A stretch of DNA of 46,787 nucleotides from Crocinitomicaceae bacterium (GTDB lineage: Bacteria; Bacteroidota; Bacteroidia; Flavobacteriales_D; Sanyastnellaceae), in the NCBI GenBank assembly GCA_002690915.1, contig NZGF01000055.1, positions 1 to 46,787 of the forward strand. Direction: 5' to 3'. Under the pieces are notes generated by a model. It saw nothing but the letters and a program-made list of their open reading frames with translations. It did not search any database and had not been told where the DNA came from. Shown here piece by piece: positions 24,255 through 33,165 of this stretch. Position numbers and translations under genes: made by a program. Numbering within the stretch: position 1 is the stretch's first letter; each line of letters starts with the position of its first letter.

Positions 24255-25841
24255 TCACCAATTTCGCTCTTCAAGTACACGATTGAGCCGAATACCGCAC
24301 TCGACCCTCCACCAATTTTGCTGTTCTAGGTTCCCTAGGCGGTGATTTTGCATGGCGCGCATAAACATTTGCTGTCCGTCCAGCCGAGGAATGTCGCGTG
24401 CCAAATCGATCCACCACAGCCGCTGGGTGACGAGGTCAGTGTCTCCGGCGATGCCGTCGCCGGTGTAGCCCAATTCTATGCCATAGTCGGCGGGTCGGGA
24501 GTTGTACGAAAGCAAGGGATTGGAACCTATGCTGAACGCAGGCTCTTTGTCGAGTTCAACGGCCTCATCCGCACCTTGCTGCCGAAGAACGAATCCGGCC
24601 TGTGCGCTCCATGGTCCGCGTGCCCATCTTATGTGGGCTCGGCCTTCGATGAAGTTGCTGCCTGCCGGATGCGCAATCGGTTGGTGGTTGTGCGTCCAAC
24701 TCTGGGCGGGTGCGGCATGCGCATAGGTGTAGGGCCTGACGGCACAAGCTTCAATGACGGCTCCCCAATCGTTGGTAGGGTGCTTCCAAGAAGCCGTCCC
24801 CAGCAAGCCCCACTTGTTGGCCCACCACTTGTCCCGATTGAATACTTGACTCACGACCAACTCATCAAGCAGCAACTGGCCGTAGACTTGGAGGGTGTTG
24901 TTCGCCCACGCGGGAACCCAAGCGAGCGCTGCGCCGATGAGTGCATTGTCCGCGGAACCCAGCGCGTATTCAACCGGTCGAAATGCCACCACAGGCAGGG
25001 CGTAAACCGATTCAAAACGCGATGTGTAGCCGCTATCGGTTGCCAACCAGGTTACTGCGCCGAATAGAGTTCCAGTCCACCTGGGGGTAATTTCCACGTC
25101 AATGGCGTGACTCGCCAGCCAACTGCTGCGTTTGTTGACATAGGCCCCTGGGCTCAGTTGCCCTGACCCCGGAAAGTCAGCAGGGCTTCCGACTGAGCGG
25201 TGTTGGGTGCGTCCGATCATATGCACGTAAGAGATGCGTTCGGTGTTCAATACAATGCGTGCAAAGGGAAGAGGCGCAGCTTGCCGATCCAGCCACAGCG
25301 AACGCCACCCCTTGCCCCAATGGTGGCGATGATTCCCCGCCTCAATGGCCAGCGATTGGCTCACGGTGTAGCCAACGGTGCCCACTGCTCGGGCGAGTGC
25401 GACGTCCGCTTGATTTGGATTCCAGGCCCAGCCCATTCCGTCCCACGTGCCCCATTGCCAGGCTTCGTTCCAGTCGTCTTCATGCACCCCTGCGACGCGC
25501 CAATGCTCAGCGTGTCCGTGGGTGTAAAAACGATCGTGAGACCAATCCCATGTCATGCCTAATTGCCAGCCAACGCCGCCAGCGGAGGGCCAATCCCAGA
25601 ACGCACCCCTCAGCAATGCGCCTGGGCTGTATTGCAAGGCACCGAAGCCCTGTACATCGAGTTCTCGGTTGGTGGTGTCATTCGCTTGTTCAACTGTGGG
25701 CCAAAAGCTCGCAGCTTTTGGTGTCCAGGCACCAACGTCCCATTGCTTGCTGACCAGTTCCTGCGCACATGTTGTTCCTTGGTTAAGCAGGCCAAGAAAA
25801 GCGATCTGGAAGATACAAGATGTAATACGGGCGCAAGCCAT
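24255..25841 (-). CDS. Wzi/gliding-type outer-membrane beta-barrel protein
   Basis: 528 residues from the ATG at 25841, with signal peptide IFQIAFLGLLNQGTTCAQ. The rest is a succession of amphipathic strands rich in Trp, Tyr and Gly, as in an outer-membrane beta-barrel. The piece LAIEAGNHRHHWGKGWRSLW followed by PLPFARIVLNTERISYVHM has the look of the capsule-assembly Wzi / gliding-motility RemB-like group of Bacteroidota, where GxGxRSL is followed by a strand pair. Adjacent to the WecA-like gene and near another protein of the same type, it likely binds or displays a surface polysaccharide. The family call is from memory of the pattern, not from alignment. Confidence 0.55.
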   Translation of the reverse strand: MACARITSCIFQIAFLGLLNQGTTCAQELVSKQWDVGAWTPKAASFWPTVEQANDTTNRELDVQGFGALQYSPGALLRGAFWDWPSAGGVGWQLGMTWDWSHDRFYTHGHAEHWRVAGVHEDDWNEAWQWGTWDGMGWAWNPNQADVALARAVGTVGYTVSQSLAIEAGNHRHHWGKGWRSLWLDRQAAPLPFARIVLNTERISYVHMIGRTQHRSVGSPADFPGSGQLSPGAYVNKRSSWLASHAIDVEITPRWTGTLFGAVTWLATDSGYTSRFESVYALPVVAFRPVEYALGSADNALIGAALAWVPAWANNTLQVYGQLLLDELVVSQVFNRDKWWANKWGLLGTASWKHPTNDWGAVIEACAVRPYTYAHAAPAQSWTHNHQPIAHPAGSNFIEGRAHIRWARGPWSAQAGFVLRQQGADEAVELDKEPAFSIGSNPLLSYNSRPADYGIELGYTGDGIAGDTDLVTQRLWWIDLARDIPRLDGQQMFMRAMQNHRLGNLEQQNWWRVECGIRLNRVLEERNW

Positions 25842-25856
25842 ACCCGAAAGGTACAA

Positions 25857-27008
25857 TTAAGCAACAGCTGATTCGGAGGCTTCTTTTTCCTTGTTCTCCA
25901 CGACCGCGTCTTTCAGTAATTGGTCACGGTGCTGGGCCAATTTGTGCTGTCCTTTGGTGCCGATCAATACAGGCAAGAACCAGAGAAAGCTCAATGCAAA
26001 CAAACCGAAAAACATGCCTTCTTCTTCCAACTGCGGAAAGAGGTAAGGCCGCGCCCAAGCGATGCAACAAATACTCAACGAGAAGATGTAAACGAACATC
26101 GATGTTTTGGAGTGGCTGCGGGTCCGTATCATCAACCGGTGGTGCAAATGGTTCCGGTCGGGATTGAAAGGACTGATTCCGCGCGCTGCACGCAAGCAGA
26201 ATACCCGAAGCGTATCAATGAGTGGATAGGCCAAGATGCTCATGGCGATGACCGGCTTGGAAATGCCGTTCCATACTTCAGGGACTTGATTCTGTGGGGT
26301 ATTAATGACATGGGTGGCCATGGCATATGCCACGAGTCCAAGCAATAGGGACCCGCTGTCTCCTAGGAAAATTTTTGCAGGTGCAAAATTGAAGACCAAA
26401 AAACCTGTCATGGCTCCAGCCATGGTAAGTGCAACGATAGCAAATGAAGTTTGTCCAGTATTCAAAAACCAGAACCCAAAGGCAGACATGGCAATAACGG
26501 AGTAGCCCGCGGCCAATCCATCGATGCCGTCAATGAGATTCAACGCATTGACTATTACGATGTACACAAAGAGTGAAAAGATGAGTGACAACGCCTCAGG
26601 CACGGCCTCTACCCCAAATAACCCGCCGAACGTGTCGATTTTGAAGCCGCCAACCGTTATCAAGACGAGACCTACGGCCAAGTGGACCAGAAGTTTTTTT
26701 GCGGGTGCGATGCCTACGATGTCATCCTTCAATCCTAACAAAAAGATTGCTACTGTGCTGGCCGCCAGAGCAGAACCTGCTCGAAAAATTTCCACTGTTG
26801 GTGCGGGGCCAAGTGCGAGCCAGAAAAAGACATTGATTAGCAGTGCGGCGAAAATCACGACGCCTCCGACGGTCGGAACTGCTCGCTTGTGGATTTTGCG
26901 AGGATTTCCCGGCAAGTCCAAGAATCCCTTCTCCCGTGCCACTTTTATTAGTGTCGGCATTCCAAAGAGAACAATGAAGAATGCTGTTGTGGCGACGAGA
27001 AACATCAT
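25857..27008 (-). CDS. Undecaprenyl-phosphate sugar-1-phosphate transferase (WecA/MraY superfamily)
   Basis: 383-residue polytopic enzyme that starts a lipid-linked glycan by moving a sugar-1-phosphate, typically GlcNAc-1-P, from a UDP-sugar to undecaprenyl phosphate. About eleven helices. Motifs: KIHKRAVPTVGG (N-terminal loop), GLKDDIVGI (paired Asp), NALNLIDGIDGLAAG (catalytic Asp), FLGDSGSLLLG and the His-rich loop DRNHLHHRLM, which marks the WecA/TagO branch and not MraY. The charged C-terminus (ENKEKEASES) is cytoplasmic. ATG at 27008 or 27005 is possible. It lies between two Wzi/gliding-type genes, fitting a role in O-antigen, capsule or exopolysaccharide assembly. Confidence 0.92.
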   Translation of the reverse strand: MMFLVATTAFFIVLFGMPTLIKVAREKGFLDLPGNPRKIHKRAVPTVGGVVIFAALLINVFFWLALGPAPTVEIFRAGSALAASTVAIFLLGLKDDIVGIAPAKKLLVHLAVGLVLITVGGFKIDTFGGLFGVEAVPEALSLIFSLFVYIVIVNALNLIDGIDGLAAGYSVIAMSAFGFWFLNTGQTSFAIVALTMAGAMTGFLVFNFAPAKIFLGDSGSLLLGLVAYAMATHVINTPQNQVPEVWNGISKPVIAMSILAYPLIDTLRVFCLRAARGISPFNPDRNHLHHRLMIRTRSHSKTSMFVYIFSLSICCIAWARPYLFPQLEEEGMFFGLFALSFLWFLPVLIGTKGQHKLAQHRDQLLKDAVVENKEKEASESAVA

Positions 27009-27056
27009 TTGTTTGCTAAACTAATTAAAAAAAACCAACAAGACAGCGAGAGGCTG

Positions 27057-27086
27057 GAAAAGTATGATGACTTATTTGTGAACAAA
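27057..27086 (-). promoter_or_regulatory. Candidate promoter of the WecA-like gene
   Basis: On the minus strand TTTG (27086-27083), 18 bases, then TACTTTTC (27064-27057), one mismatch from TAnnTTTG. It lies about 50 bases before the start codon in the 109-base gap after the Wzi-like gene at 27118. Confidence 0.4.
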
Positions 27087-27117
27087 TACGATACGGGAAT
27101 AAACTGCACAGGGTTAC

Positions 27118-28557
27118 TCATTTCCAATTCAATACCCCGGCATGCACGCCCATTCGCATGCCTGTATAGCCTTCGAAAGGAACGTCGAGGAGATCGGAAC
27201 GACAGTGCCCAATGCCAATCCACAGGCGCATCGGCCAAGTAGGTTGTAATTCGAATAAAACGTCGGTGTGCCATGCCAGGGCCAAGTCGTTTTGCTCCGC
27301 TGCAGCTCGAACCATCCACCGCTTTCGGAAGCGAACCATGGTCTCGGCGCGAAGGCTTTCGTCCCAGAGGCTGTGGATGTTGATGCCGGCGTTGCTCAAT
27401 TCGGTCTGGATTGGCCCGCGGCTTCCATCGCTGATGGGGTGGCAATCGCGGCAATGGGCGGACCCTCTTTCGGCCCATTCAGCGCGCACCGTCCACTTTT
27501 GGCCTCGGGCGTGAACGCCCACAATCCGAGTGAGGGGCTCTAAGGTTCGAGTACTGCCAATCCATGTCAGGGATTGTTGGGTGAAAACGGTCACACGGGC
27601 GGATGCCACTTGTTGGTGAAATTGGAAGTCCAGACCAGCCACATGTCGGGTGGGCTTATACAGTTCTCCTTCAGCGAAACCGAGGGTTTCCCACCCTCCA
27701 GCAGCCTCTTGTGGCGTGGTCTCCCAACTGAAATTATAGATTCCTTGTACCACCACGTGTGTGCCGATACTGTGTTGGTGGGTGAGGAAGAGGGCACGGC
27801 TGCGATCGAGCAACGATTCAGAGGTTTCACCCAACGGTCCCCGTCGCGTTGACATCCAGCGGGTCGTCCACAGGCTCGTTCGGTGGCTCGCACGGTGGTG
27901 CGTTACCCTCACATACGGCGCGGGCGCAGCATGGCGCGACAAGAATGCACTCGCACGCCCGGCTCCAATGTGCAGGGCGTCTACCCCCGCATCCCAACCC
28001 CAAGCTTTACGGACGCGGCCTACCCATCCTCGGGTGAACATGACGTCGAAATAGGCTTCGTCTACGGTGTTGTATCCGCTTTCTTTTCCCAATTTGGCCC
28101 GGCCCCAGCCCGGAATCCGGTAATCCGTGGCCCAGTGACCAAGTAAGGGTTCCGCAAGGCCTTGGCGCTCGAGCAGTTCACCTCCCAACTGCCACTTGCC
28201 GTCGATGACGCCTTGAAAACGCGCGCCGCGGATGTTATCCCACCAAGCACGGGCTTTTTCATTGTCCGCACCATTGCTCGTGCGAATCGAACCCACAAAG
28301 GCCTGCACAACCGGATCTACCACAATGAGATTCTGGGAGCGTCTGGCATCGGAAAAATCGAAAAGGTGGTTCTGCACCGTTCGTTGCCACCACGTGTGTG
28401 CCTCTGACGGTTCGGTTAATTCTAACCGTTCGATGGTTACGAATCCTGAGCTGTCGGTGGTTCGCAACGACCACCATTCTCCGCCCTGTCCAAATACCAG
28501 GACGGGCATCCACAGGAGGAGTGTCGCAGCAAAGCGAGACGGCAGGCAGCGGATCAT
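27118..28557 (-). CDS. Putative outer-membrane beta-barrel, Wzi/gliding-like
   Basis: 479 residues from the ATG at 28557, which gives a clean signal peptide ([16 protein letters not shown]). The upstream open frame runs inside fcl and is not used. The mature part is rich in Trp, Arg, Gly and alternating hydrophobic strands. It has [20 protein letters not shown] and [20 protein letters not shown] early and [12 protein letters not shown] at the end; a final aromatic residue two from the end fits an outer-membrane barrel. It resembles the second Wzi-like protein at 24255 in architecture, but I cannot show homology by eye. The start overlaps the fcl stop (ATGA), so the two are coupled: nucleotide-sugar synthesis with an outer-membrane protein. 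Confidence 0.5.
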   Translation of the reverse strand: MIRCLPSRFAATLLLWMPVLVFGQGGEWWSLRTTDSSGFVTIERLELTEPSEAHTWWQRTVQNHLFDFSDARRSQNLIVVDPVVQAFVGSIRTSNGADNEKARAWWDNIRGARFQGVIDGKWQLGGELLERQGLAEPLLGHWATDYRIPGWGRAKLGKESGYNTVDEAYFDVMFTRGWVGRVRKAWGWDAGVDALHIGAGRASAFLSRHAAPAPYVRVTHHRASHRTSLWTTRWMSTRRGPLGETSESLLDRSRALFLTHQHSIGTHVVVQGIYNFSWETTPQEAAGGWETLGFAEGELYKPTRHVAGLDFQFHQQVASARVTVFTQQSLTWIGSTRTLEPLTRIVGVHARGQKWTVRAEWAERGSAHCRDCHPISDGSRGPIQTELSNAGINIHSLWDESLRAETMVRFRKRWMVRAAAEQNDLALAWHTDVLFELQPTWPMRLWIGIGHCRSDLLDVPFEGYTGMRMGVHAGVLNWK

Positions 28558-29498
28558 GCGAATGTCTCTTTGATTTCTGAGTAAACCCGTTCTATGCCCT
28601 CTCGGAGGGCAATTCGGGCTTTCCATCCGAGCGCGTTGATACGGTCTACGTTCATGAGTTTGCGTGGAGTCCCATCGGGTTTGCTGGTGTCCCAGTTTAA
28701 TTCTCCAGTATAACCGACGATGTCGCAAATCAACTCTGCCAGGGACTTGATGCTCAGGTCTTCACCGGTGCCTACGTTCACCCATTCTCCGCCGTTGTAG
28801 GTAACCATCAAATGCACACAGGCCTCCGCCAGGTCATCCACGTGCAGGAATTCGCGCTTTGGCGCTCCCGTGCCCCAGATTGGCACGCTGGGGTGCCCAT
28901 GAACTTTAGCGGTGTGGATCTTGCGGAGCAAGGCCGGCAGCACGTGGCTTGTCTCGAGATCGTAATTATCGCCTGGACCGTAGAGGTTAGTCGGCATGGC
29001 GCTTATGAAATTCGCGCCGTACTGGTGGCGGTAAGCTTCGCACAATTTGATGCCCGCAATTTTTGCAATGGCATAGGGTTCGTTGGTTGGCTCTAGCGGA
29101 CCGGTCAAGAGCGCGTCTTCAGCCAGTGGCTGCGGAGCTAGCTTGGGATATATGCAGGAGGAACCCAAGAACAAGAGCTTATTTACCCCATGGGCCCATG
29201 CCGCATGAATAATGTTGGCCTCCATCATGAGGTTCTCGTAGAGGAACTCAGCCCGGTAGACGTTGTTGGCGTGAATGCCACCAACTTTGGCTGCGGCCAA
29301 GTAAACCTGCTGAGGTTTTTCGCTTTCAAAAAACGTCTGAACTGCGCGTTGGTCAGTGAGGTCGAGTTCCGCTCTGGTGCGCGTGATGATGTTGGTGTAT
29401 CCTTTTGACAGGAGGTGCCGCACTATGGCCGATCCCACCATGCCGCGGTGTCCAGCGACGAAAATTTTAGTTGTTGATTTCGCTTCCGGTGTGCTCAT
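28554..29498 (-). CDS. fcl: GDP-L-fucose synthase
   Basis: Epimerises and reduces GDP-4-keto-6-deoxymannose (the Gmd product) to GDP-L-fucose using NADPH. A 314-residue extended SDR enzyme of standard length. It has the dinucleotide motif [15 protein letters not shown], the diagnostic [26 protein letters not shown] with the catalytic Ser and Cys, [11 protein letters not shown] with the Tyr-Lys pair, and [20 protein letters not shown]. It is also known as wcaG. Its partner gmd is at 7755-8840 on the same strand, about 20 kb away. Confidence 0.96.
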   Translation of the reverse strand: MSTPEAKSTTKIFVAGHRGMVGSAIVRHLLSKGYTNIITRTRAELDLTDQRAVQTFFESEKPQQVYLAAAKVGGIHANNVYRAEFLYENLMMEANIIHAAWAHGVNKLLFLGSSCIYPKLAPQPLAEDALLTGPLEPTNEPYAIAKIAGIKLCEAYRHQYGANFISAMPTNLYGPGDNYDLETSHVLPALLRKIHTAKVHGHPSVPIWGTGAPKREFLHVDDLAEACVHLMVTYNGGEWVNVGTGEDLSIKSLAELICDIVGYTGELNWDTSKPDGTPRKLMNVDRINALGWKARIALREGIERVYSEIKETFA

Positions 29499-29521
29499 AG
29501 TGTAAAATAAAAAAGAAAACT

Positions 29522-30370
29522 TCAGTCGGGTTGGATTTGCCGCAGGCCATCACCAATGAAGGTGAAGGCTAAAACAACGCTTATGATCAAAGCGCCGGGT
29601 GCGATGGCCAACCATGCGTGGCTTCCGGTGATGAGGTGGTAATGTTCTTGAATGATGTTGCCCCAACTGGGGATGGGAATCTGGGCGCCATAGCCAAGGA
29701 AACTCAGTCCGGATTCGATGAGAATGGCAGCGGCGAAGTTGGCAGCGGCGATGACAGTAATGGGACCGGTGGCGTTTGGTAACATATGCCGCAACATCAC
29801 CCGCAGGTCAGAAAAGCCCATGGCTTGCGCAGCTTGAATGAATTCCATTTCGCGCAATGCGAAAAACTGCCCTCGCACGACGCGGGCTACATCCACCCAC
29901 ATGGTTAATCCTATGGCCAAGAACACCTGCCACAGGCCTTTGCCAAACGCCATGGTAATTGCGAGTACCATCAGTAGCGTCGGCAAAGTCCAAACCACCT
30001 GGATGAACCAACTGATGACGGCATCGACGGTGCCACCTCGGTATCCGGCCCACGCTCCAAGCAGAATACCGATGCAAAGCGAAATCAGCACTGCAGTGAA
30101 CCCCACTCCGAGGCTGATGGCCGAGCCCGCCATGAGGCGGCTGAGTACGTCCCTTCCGTAACGGTCTGTACCGAGCCAGTGGGTCTGGGTCGCTGCGTCA
30201 TTCTGAGGCCATACCGCTCCTGGAGCCAGGAGCGCACGTTCGAGCAATTGATCGTTGGCGTTGGGGGTGGAGTCTGGTCGAATCGCTGGCCCGGCCAATG
30301 CTACCAATACGAGCAGCCCAATCCAATAGGCTCCAATGCGGGCGGGTAAGTGATGGGCGAAGCGATTCAA
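29522..30370 (-). CDS. ABC transporter permease, peptide/nickel type (DppC/OppC-like)
   Basis: 282 residues, six helices. N-terminal helix [18 protein letters not shown], then [20 protein letters not shown], the hallmark of OppC/DppC proteins, and the inner-membrane EAA loop [18 protein letters not shown] that contacts the ATPase. The C-terminal [18 protein letters not shown] is also typical. Import of oligopeptides or similar compounds is the family role. The companion permease, ATPases and binding protein are not adjacent; in Bacteroidota such orphan DppC-type permeases are not rare. It lies between fcl (23 bases) and a glycosyltransferase (24 bases) in the same direction. Confidence 0.88.
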   Translation of the reverse strand: MNRFAHHLPARIGAYWIGLLVLVALAGPAIRPDSTPNANDQLLERALLAPGAVWPQNDAATQTHWLGTDRYGRDVLSRLMAGSAISLGVGFTAVLISLCIGILLGAWAGYRGGTVDAVISWFIQVVWTLPTLLMVLAITMAFGKGLWQVFLAIGLTMWVDVARVVRGQFFALREMEFIQAAQAMGFSDLRVMLRHMLPNATGPITVIAAANFAAAILIESGLSFLGYGAQIPIPSWGNIIQEHYHLITGSHAWLAIAPGALIISVVLAFTFIGDGLRQIQPD

Positions 30371-30394
30371 ATCAAAAAGGTTGACGAGGTGAAT

Positions 30395-31492
30395 TTAAAT
30401 CCGGCGCCCCTTCCATCGAATGCCTCCGCGCAGAAGTTGCCACCACGCTCCCCACACCAAAAAGGAGTAACGGAACTGGAACAGCAGCGCATCACCGGTG
30501 CGCCAGGGGATGCCGAATTCTTGGCAGGCCAGTGACAAAAGGCGCCAATCAATTAGCGACTTTGCGGCGAAATATCCGATGAGTATCCAAAGGTCGCTGG
30601 GTCTGCCAACGGCAATAACCCCAACTGCCAAAGCGATGGGTACGACATGGACAGCGGCAATGGTAAGGGCCGTCTGCCTCGTCTCGGCGTCTTGGCCACC
30701 AGTTTTGGAGGCCCAACGAGCGCGCTGTTGCCACAGGGTCTTCCAGTTGGGTGCGGCTGAGGTGTAGACGCGGGCTGAAGGAAGTCCACACCAGTAAATT
30801 GGCTTGTTGGCTTCGCGCAGAGAGAGCAAGGCAAACGCATCATCCCCCGATGCCCATTCAGGTTGGAGGGCGTTGACCGGGTAATCTGCCGTGGCATACA
30901 GGCTATTTGCTCCGCTGCCCATGGCCAGCTGATTGGATTGCACACCACCTGCAATCCAAGCCTGCATGACAGCGAATTCCAATTGCTGAAAGCGATTCCA
31001 TGCTGTAGACGGATTGGCATCGATGACGACCCCACCCAATACGCAGGCAGGATTCTGGTGATCTGCGCTTGAAAGTAGGCTGCGCGCCCAATCGACACCA
31101 ACTCGGACATCGGCATCTACCGTGGCCACCCAAGGCGTTTGCACCTGCTCGAAGCCCGTCTTTAGGGCAGCTTTTTTACCAGAACCAACGGCAGCAATGC
31201 ATTTTACATCAGCCTCCTGGGCGGCCAGGTCAGTGTGATCGGTACTAGCGTCATCGATGACGACGATGCGGACGGGGTGCGATTGAGCGCTGAGGTCTTT
31301 GAGAAGGTGGGGCAAGGCATGAGCTTCGTTACGGCACGGGATGAGGACTGTGAGCTCACTCGAATGTTCCGTGGAAGGGATGCTGACTGGCTTGGAAGCG
31401 TTCATTCGGGCGCCTACTTTCCAAGCAAAAAGGGCATATGCGAGCCAGGACGCAATGGCTACTGCAACCAGAAAGACAAGCGCTTCATCCAT
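30395..31492 (-). CDS. Membrane-bound family 2 glycosyltransferase
   Basis: 365 residues from the ATG at 31492 (the open frame extends upstream within the flippase gene but the membrane helix ALVFLVAVAIASWLAYALFAW begins here). The GT-A domain shows LTVLIPCRNEAHALPHLL, IVVIDDASTDHTDL, the metal-binding VATVDADVRV, the substrate loop WASGDDAF (ED-type) and the QQRARWASKTG motif (QxxRW), all typical of processive or polyprenyl glycosyltransferases. Three C-terminal helices follow. It starts 8 bases inside the flippase-like gene, so the two are coupled; together they probably act on a lipid-linked sugar. Confidence 0.88.
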   Translation of the reverse strand: MDEALVFLVAVAIASWLAYALFAWKVGARMNASKPVSIPSTEHSSELTVLIPCRNEAHALPHLLKDLSAQSHPVRIVVIDDASTDHTDLAAQEADVKCIAAVGSGKKAALKTGFEQVQTPWVATVDADVRVGVDWARSLLSSADHQNPACVLGGVVIDANPSTAWNRFQQLEFAVMQAWIAGGVQSNQLAMGSGANSLYATADYPVNALQPEWASGDDAFALLSLREANKPIYWCGLPSARVYTSAAPNWKTLWQQRARWASKTGGQDAETRQTALTIAAVHVVPIALAVGVIAVGRPSDLWILIGYFAAKSLIDWRLLSLACQEFGIPWRTGDALLFQFRYSFLVWGAWWQLLRGGIRWKGRRI

Positions 31493-32399
31493 GGTGCTGA
31501 CGGAATTGCAGTCCCCCGCCGATGAGTGCGGGGATACCCAGATTGACCGCCCAAACGAGGAAGGCTGCGGCCAAGAGTCCAGGCAACAGTGACCCCGGCG
31601 GTTGCATCCACGCGACCAGCAGCGCTTCACGGACTCCAAGTTCGGCTAGTGCTGCGGTGGGTACAATCATGTTGCCAAGGTAAACGACTGCGATGCTGGT
31701 GTAGATTTCTATGTCCCATTCGTTGCCCCAAGCAGCGAGGGCCACTGCAAATTGGCTGGCGAACACGGCATAACGCAATCCGCTAAGCGCAATTTGTACG
31801 AGGTGTTGCCGCGGTGACCACCGGCCGGGGGTCAGGCCCCATCGAGATTCCAACCACCGGTTTATGCGCAACGGATAATGCGTGAGCCGGGGAAGGAGCC
31901 ACCAAGCTGTGCTTGTCGCTGCCAGTACTGCGAAAACCATCCAATTCGCCTCTTCAGGAAGGGCTAGGCCGGTCTGCCCTGCCCTGGTGCATGTCCACCA
32001 CGCCGCCGCACCGAAAGTCAGGGTCCATCCTGCTTGAGCCCAAGCACCTAACAACCAAGCTTGAGTGCCGCTCGAGCGCTGAGCGGAGGGCAACAGTGCT
32101 ACGCGAGCTACGGCATCACCGGTTCGGTTGGGCGTGACCATGGCAAACGTCGCCCCGATCAAAACTTCCCGGAGGCTGGTGGACCACGACTTGTCGCCAT
32201 TGGCAGTCAGTGCATGCCATTTGGCTGTTTCCAATGCAATGTTGAGCGGTAGCCCTGCGACGAGTATGCCTAGGAGCCATGGACGGTCCGGATGCCACAA
32301 CGCCTCCAGCGCAGCAGAATCCGACCAAATGCTGTGGTCGGTTAATGCCCAGGCGATGTAGCCCAAGGCAGCCGCGGTGACGAAGTGGCGAAAATGCAT
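31485..32399 (-). CDS. Flippase-like (LPG synthase transmembrane / UPF0104) membrane protein
   Basis: 304 residues from the ATG at 32399; the longer reading frame upstream only overlaps ruvC on the other strand. About eight helices. Features of the AglD/MprF transmembrane family: LNIALETAKWHAL, EVLIGATFAMVTPNRTGDAVAR (the conserved loop with TPNRxG), and near the end AVVYLGNMIVPTAALAELGVREALLV. This family is linked to lipid or polyprenol-sugar handling. It is the first gene of the leftward run and is divergent from ruvC, with only 24 bases between the starts, so their promoters must overlap the genes. Confidence 0.8.
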   Translation of the reverse strand: MHFRHFVTAAALGYIAWALTDHSIWSDSAALEALWHPDRPWLLGILVAGLPLNIALETAKWHALTANGDKSWSTSLREVLIGATFAMVTPNRTGDAVARVALLPSAQRSSGTQAWLLGAWAQAGWTLTFGAAAWWTCTRAGQTGLALPEEANWMVFAVLAATSTAWWLLPRLTHYPLRINRWLESRWGLTPGRWSPRQHLVQIALSGLRYAVFASQFAVALAAWGNEWDIEIYTSIAVVYLGNMIVPTAALAELGVREALLVAWMQPPGSLLPGLLAAAFLVWAVNLGIPALIGGGLQFRQHHG

Positions 32400-32423
32400 T
32401 TCCAAATGTACCTTCGTCGAAGC

Positions 32424-33008
32424 ATGCCTTCCAACTCTACCCAGCAAGCGCCTGAACGAATCATTTTGGGCATCGACCCTGGTACGACCATCATGGGTTA
32501 CGGCGTGATTCGCATAAGGGGTAAAAAAGTGGAATTGGTGGAGATGGGCGTTCTGCACCTCACCAAGTACAAAGACCATGCGGTGAAGCTGAAGCGGATT
32601 TTTGACCGTTGTGCGGCATTGATTGAGTCGCATGCACCGGACCATCTGGCGGTGGAGGCGCCGTTTTTCGGCAAAAATGTGCAGTCCATGCTCAAATTAG
32701 GTCGGGCGCAGGGCGTGGCCTTGGCGGCGGCTCTGTCTCGGGATATTCCGGTTTCGGAGTACGCACCCCGCAAAGTCAAGCAGGCAATCACAGGTTCTGG
32801 TTCCGCGAGCAAGGAGCAGGTCGCTGCGATGGTGGCCCGCACCTTATCAATCAATCCAGCCGACATGCCCAAAGAACTGGACGCCAGCGATGGCGTAGCT
32901 GTCGCCCTGTGCCATCATTACCAATTGGCGTCTCCTCGCATGCAGGCAGGGTATAGCGGCTGGAAAGCGTTTGTTGCCGATCAGAGCGACCGGATCGTTG
33001 GTGCTTGA
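32424..33008 (+). CDS. ruvC: Crossover junction endodeoxyribonuclease RuvC
   Basis: Cuts Holliday junctions during recombination, with RuvAB. From the ATG at 32424 the protein has 194 residues (family about 160-190); an upstream ATG at 32385 would overlap the divergent gene and add an unrelated stretch. RNase H-like fold with the four acidic positions: Asp in ILGIDPGTTIMGYG, Glu in LAVEAPFFGKNVQS, and the pair in ELDASDGVAVALCHH. The DNA-binding AQGVALAAALSRDIPVSEYAP and QAITGSGSASKEQV are also present. A terminator lies 107 bases downstream. Confidence 0.95.
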   Translation: MPSNSTQQAPERIILGIDPGTTIMGYGVIRIRGKKVELVEMGVLHLTKYKDHAVKLKRIFDRCAALIESHAPDHLAVEAPFFGKNVQSMLKLGRAQGVALAAALSRDIPVSEYAPRKVKQAITGSGSASKEQVAAMVARTLSINPADMPKELDASDGVAVALCHHYQLASPRMQAGYSGWKAFVADQSDRIVGA

Positions 33009-33066
33009 ATGCACTCAATTACTTGTAGAGAAACGCAACTTTTTATGAAGTCACCTCGTAGAAGAA

Positions 33067-33089
33067 TGTTGAGCTTCGGCTCGATAACA
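33067..33089 (+). other. UUCG-capped hairpin in the ruvC 3' region
   Basis: TGTT-GAGC (33067-33074), TTCG loop (33075-33078), GCTC (33079-33082), a three-base bulge GAT, then AACA (33086-33089). A UUCG tetraloop on a perfect GAGC/GCTC stem is very stable. Together with the terminator 26 bases on, the 140 bases after ruvC could be a structured 3' tail or a small RNA. No coding sequence is seen in this stretch. Confidence 0.35.
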
Positions 33090-33114
33090 GTTTACTTGTT
33101 TTCATTCAACAAGG

Positions 33115-33147
33115 GGGAGTCATCCAGCGGGATGATTCCCTTTTTTT
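33115..33147 (+). terminator. Rho-independent terminator downstream of ruvC
   Basis: GGGAGTCATCC (33115-33125) pairs with GGATGATTCCC (33130-33140) with one G-T wobble and a four-base loop, followed by seven T (33141-33147). Oriented for rightward transcripts; the convergent ddl gene ends 19 bases beyond. Confidence 0.85.
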
Positions 33148-33165
33148 GTGCCTTGTGGTTGCCGT

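Noticed and set aside
28558-28728. Extended N-terminus of the Wzi-like protein within fcl
   Set aside because: The signal peptide starts at the ATG at 28557, and the added part is an out-of-frame reading of fcl.
32400-32645. Extended N-terminus of the flippase-like protein
   Set aside because: It runs antisense to ruvC and encodes no family-like sequence; membrane helices begin after the ATG at 32399.
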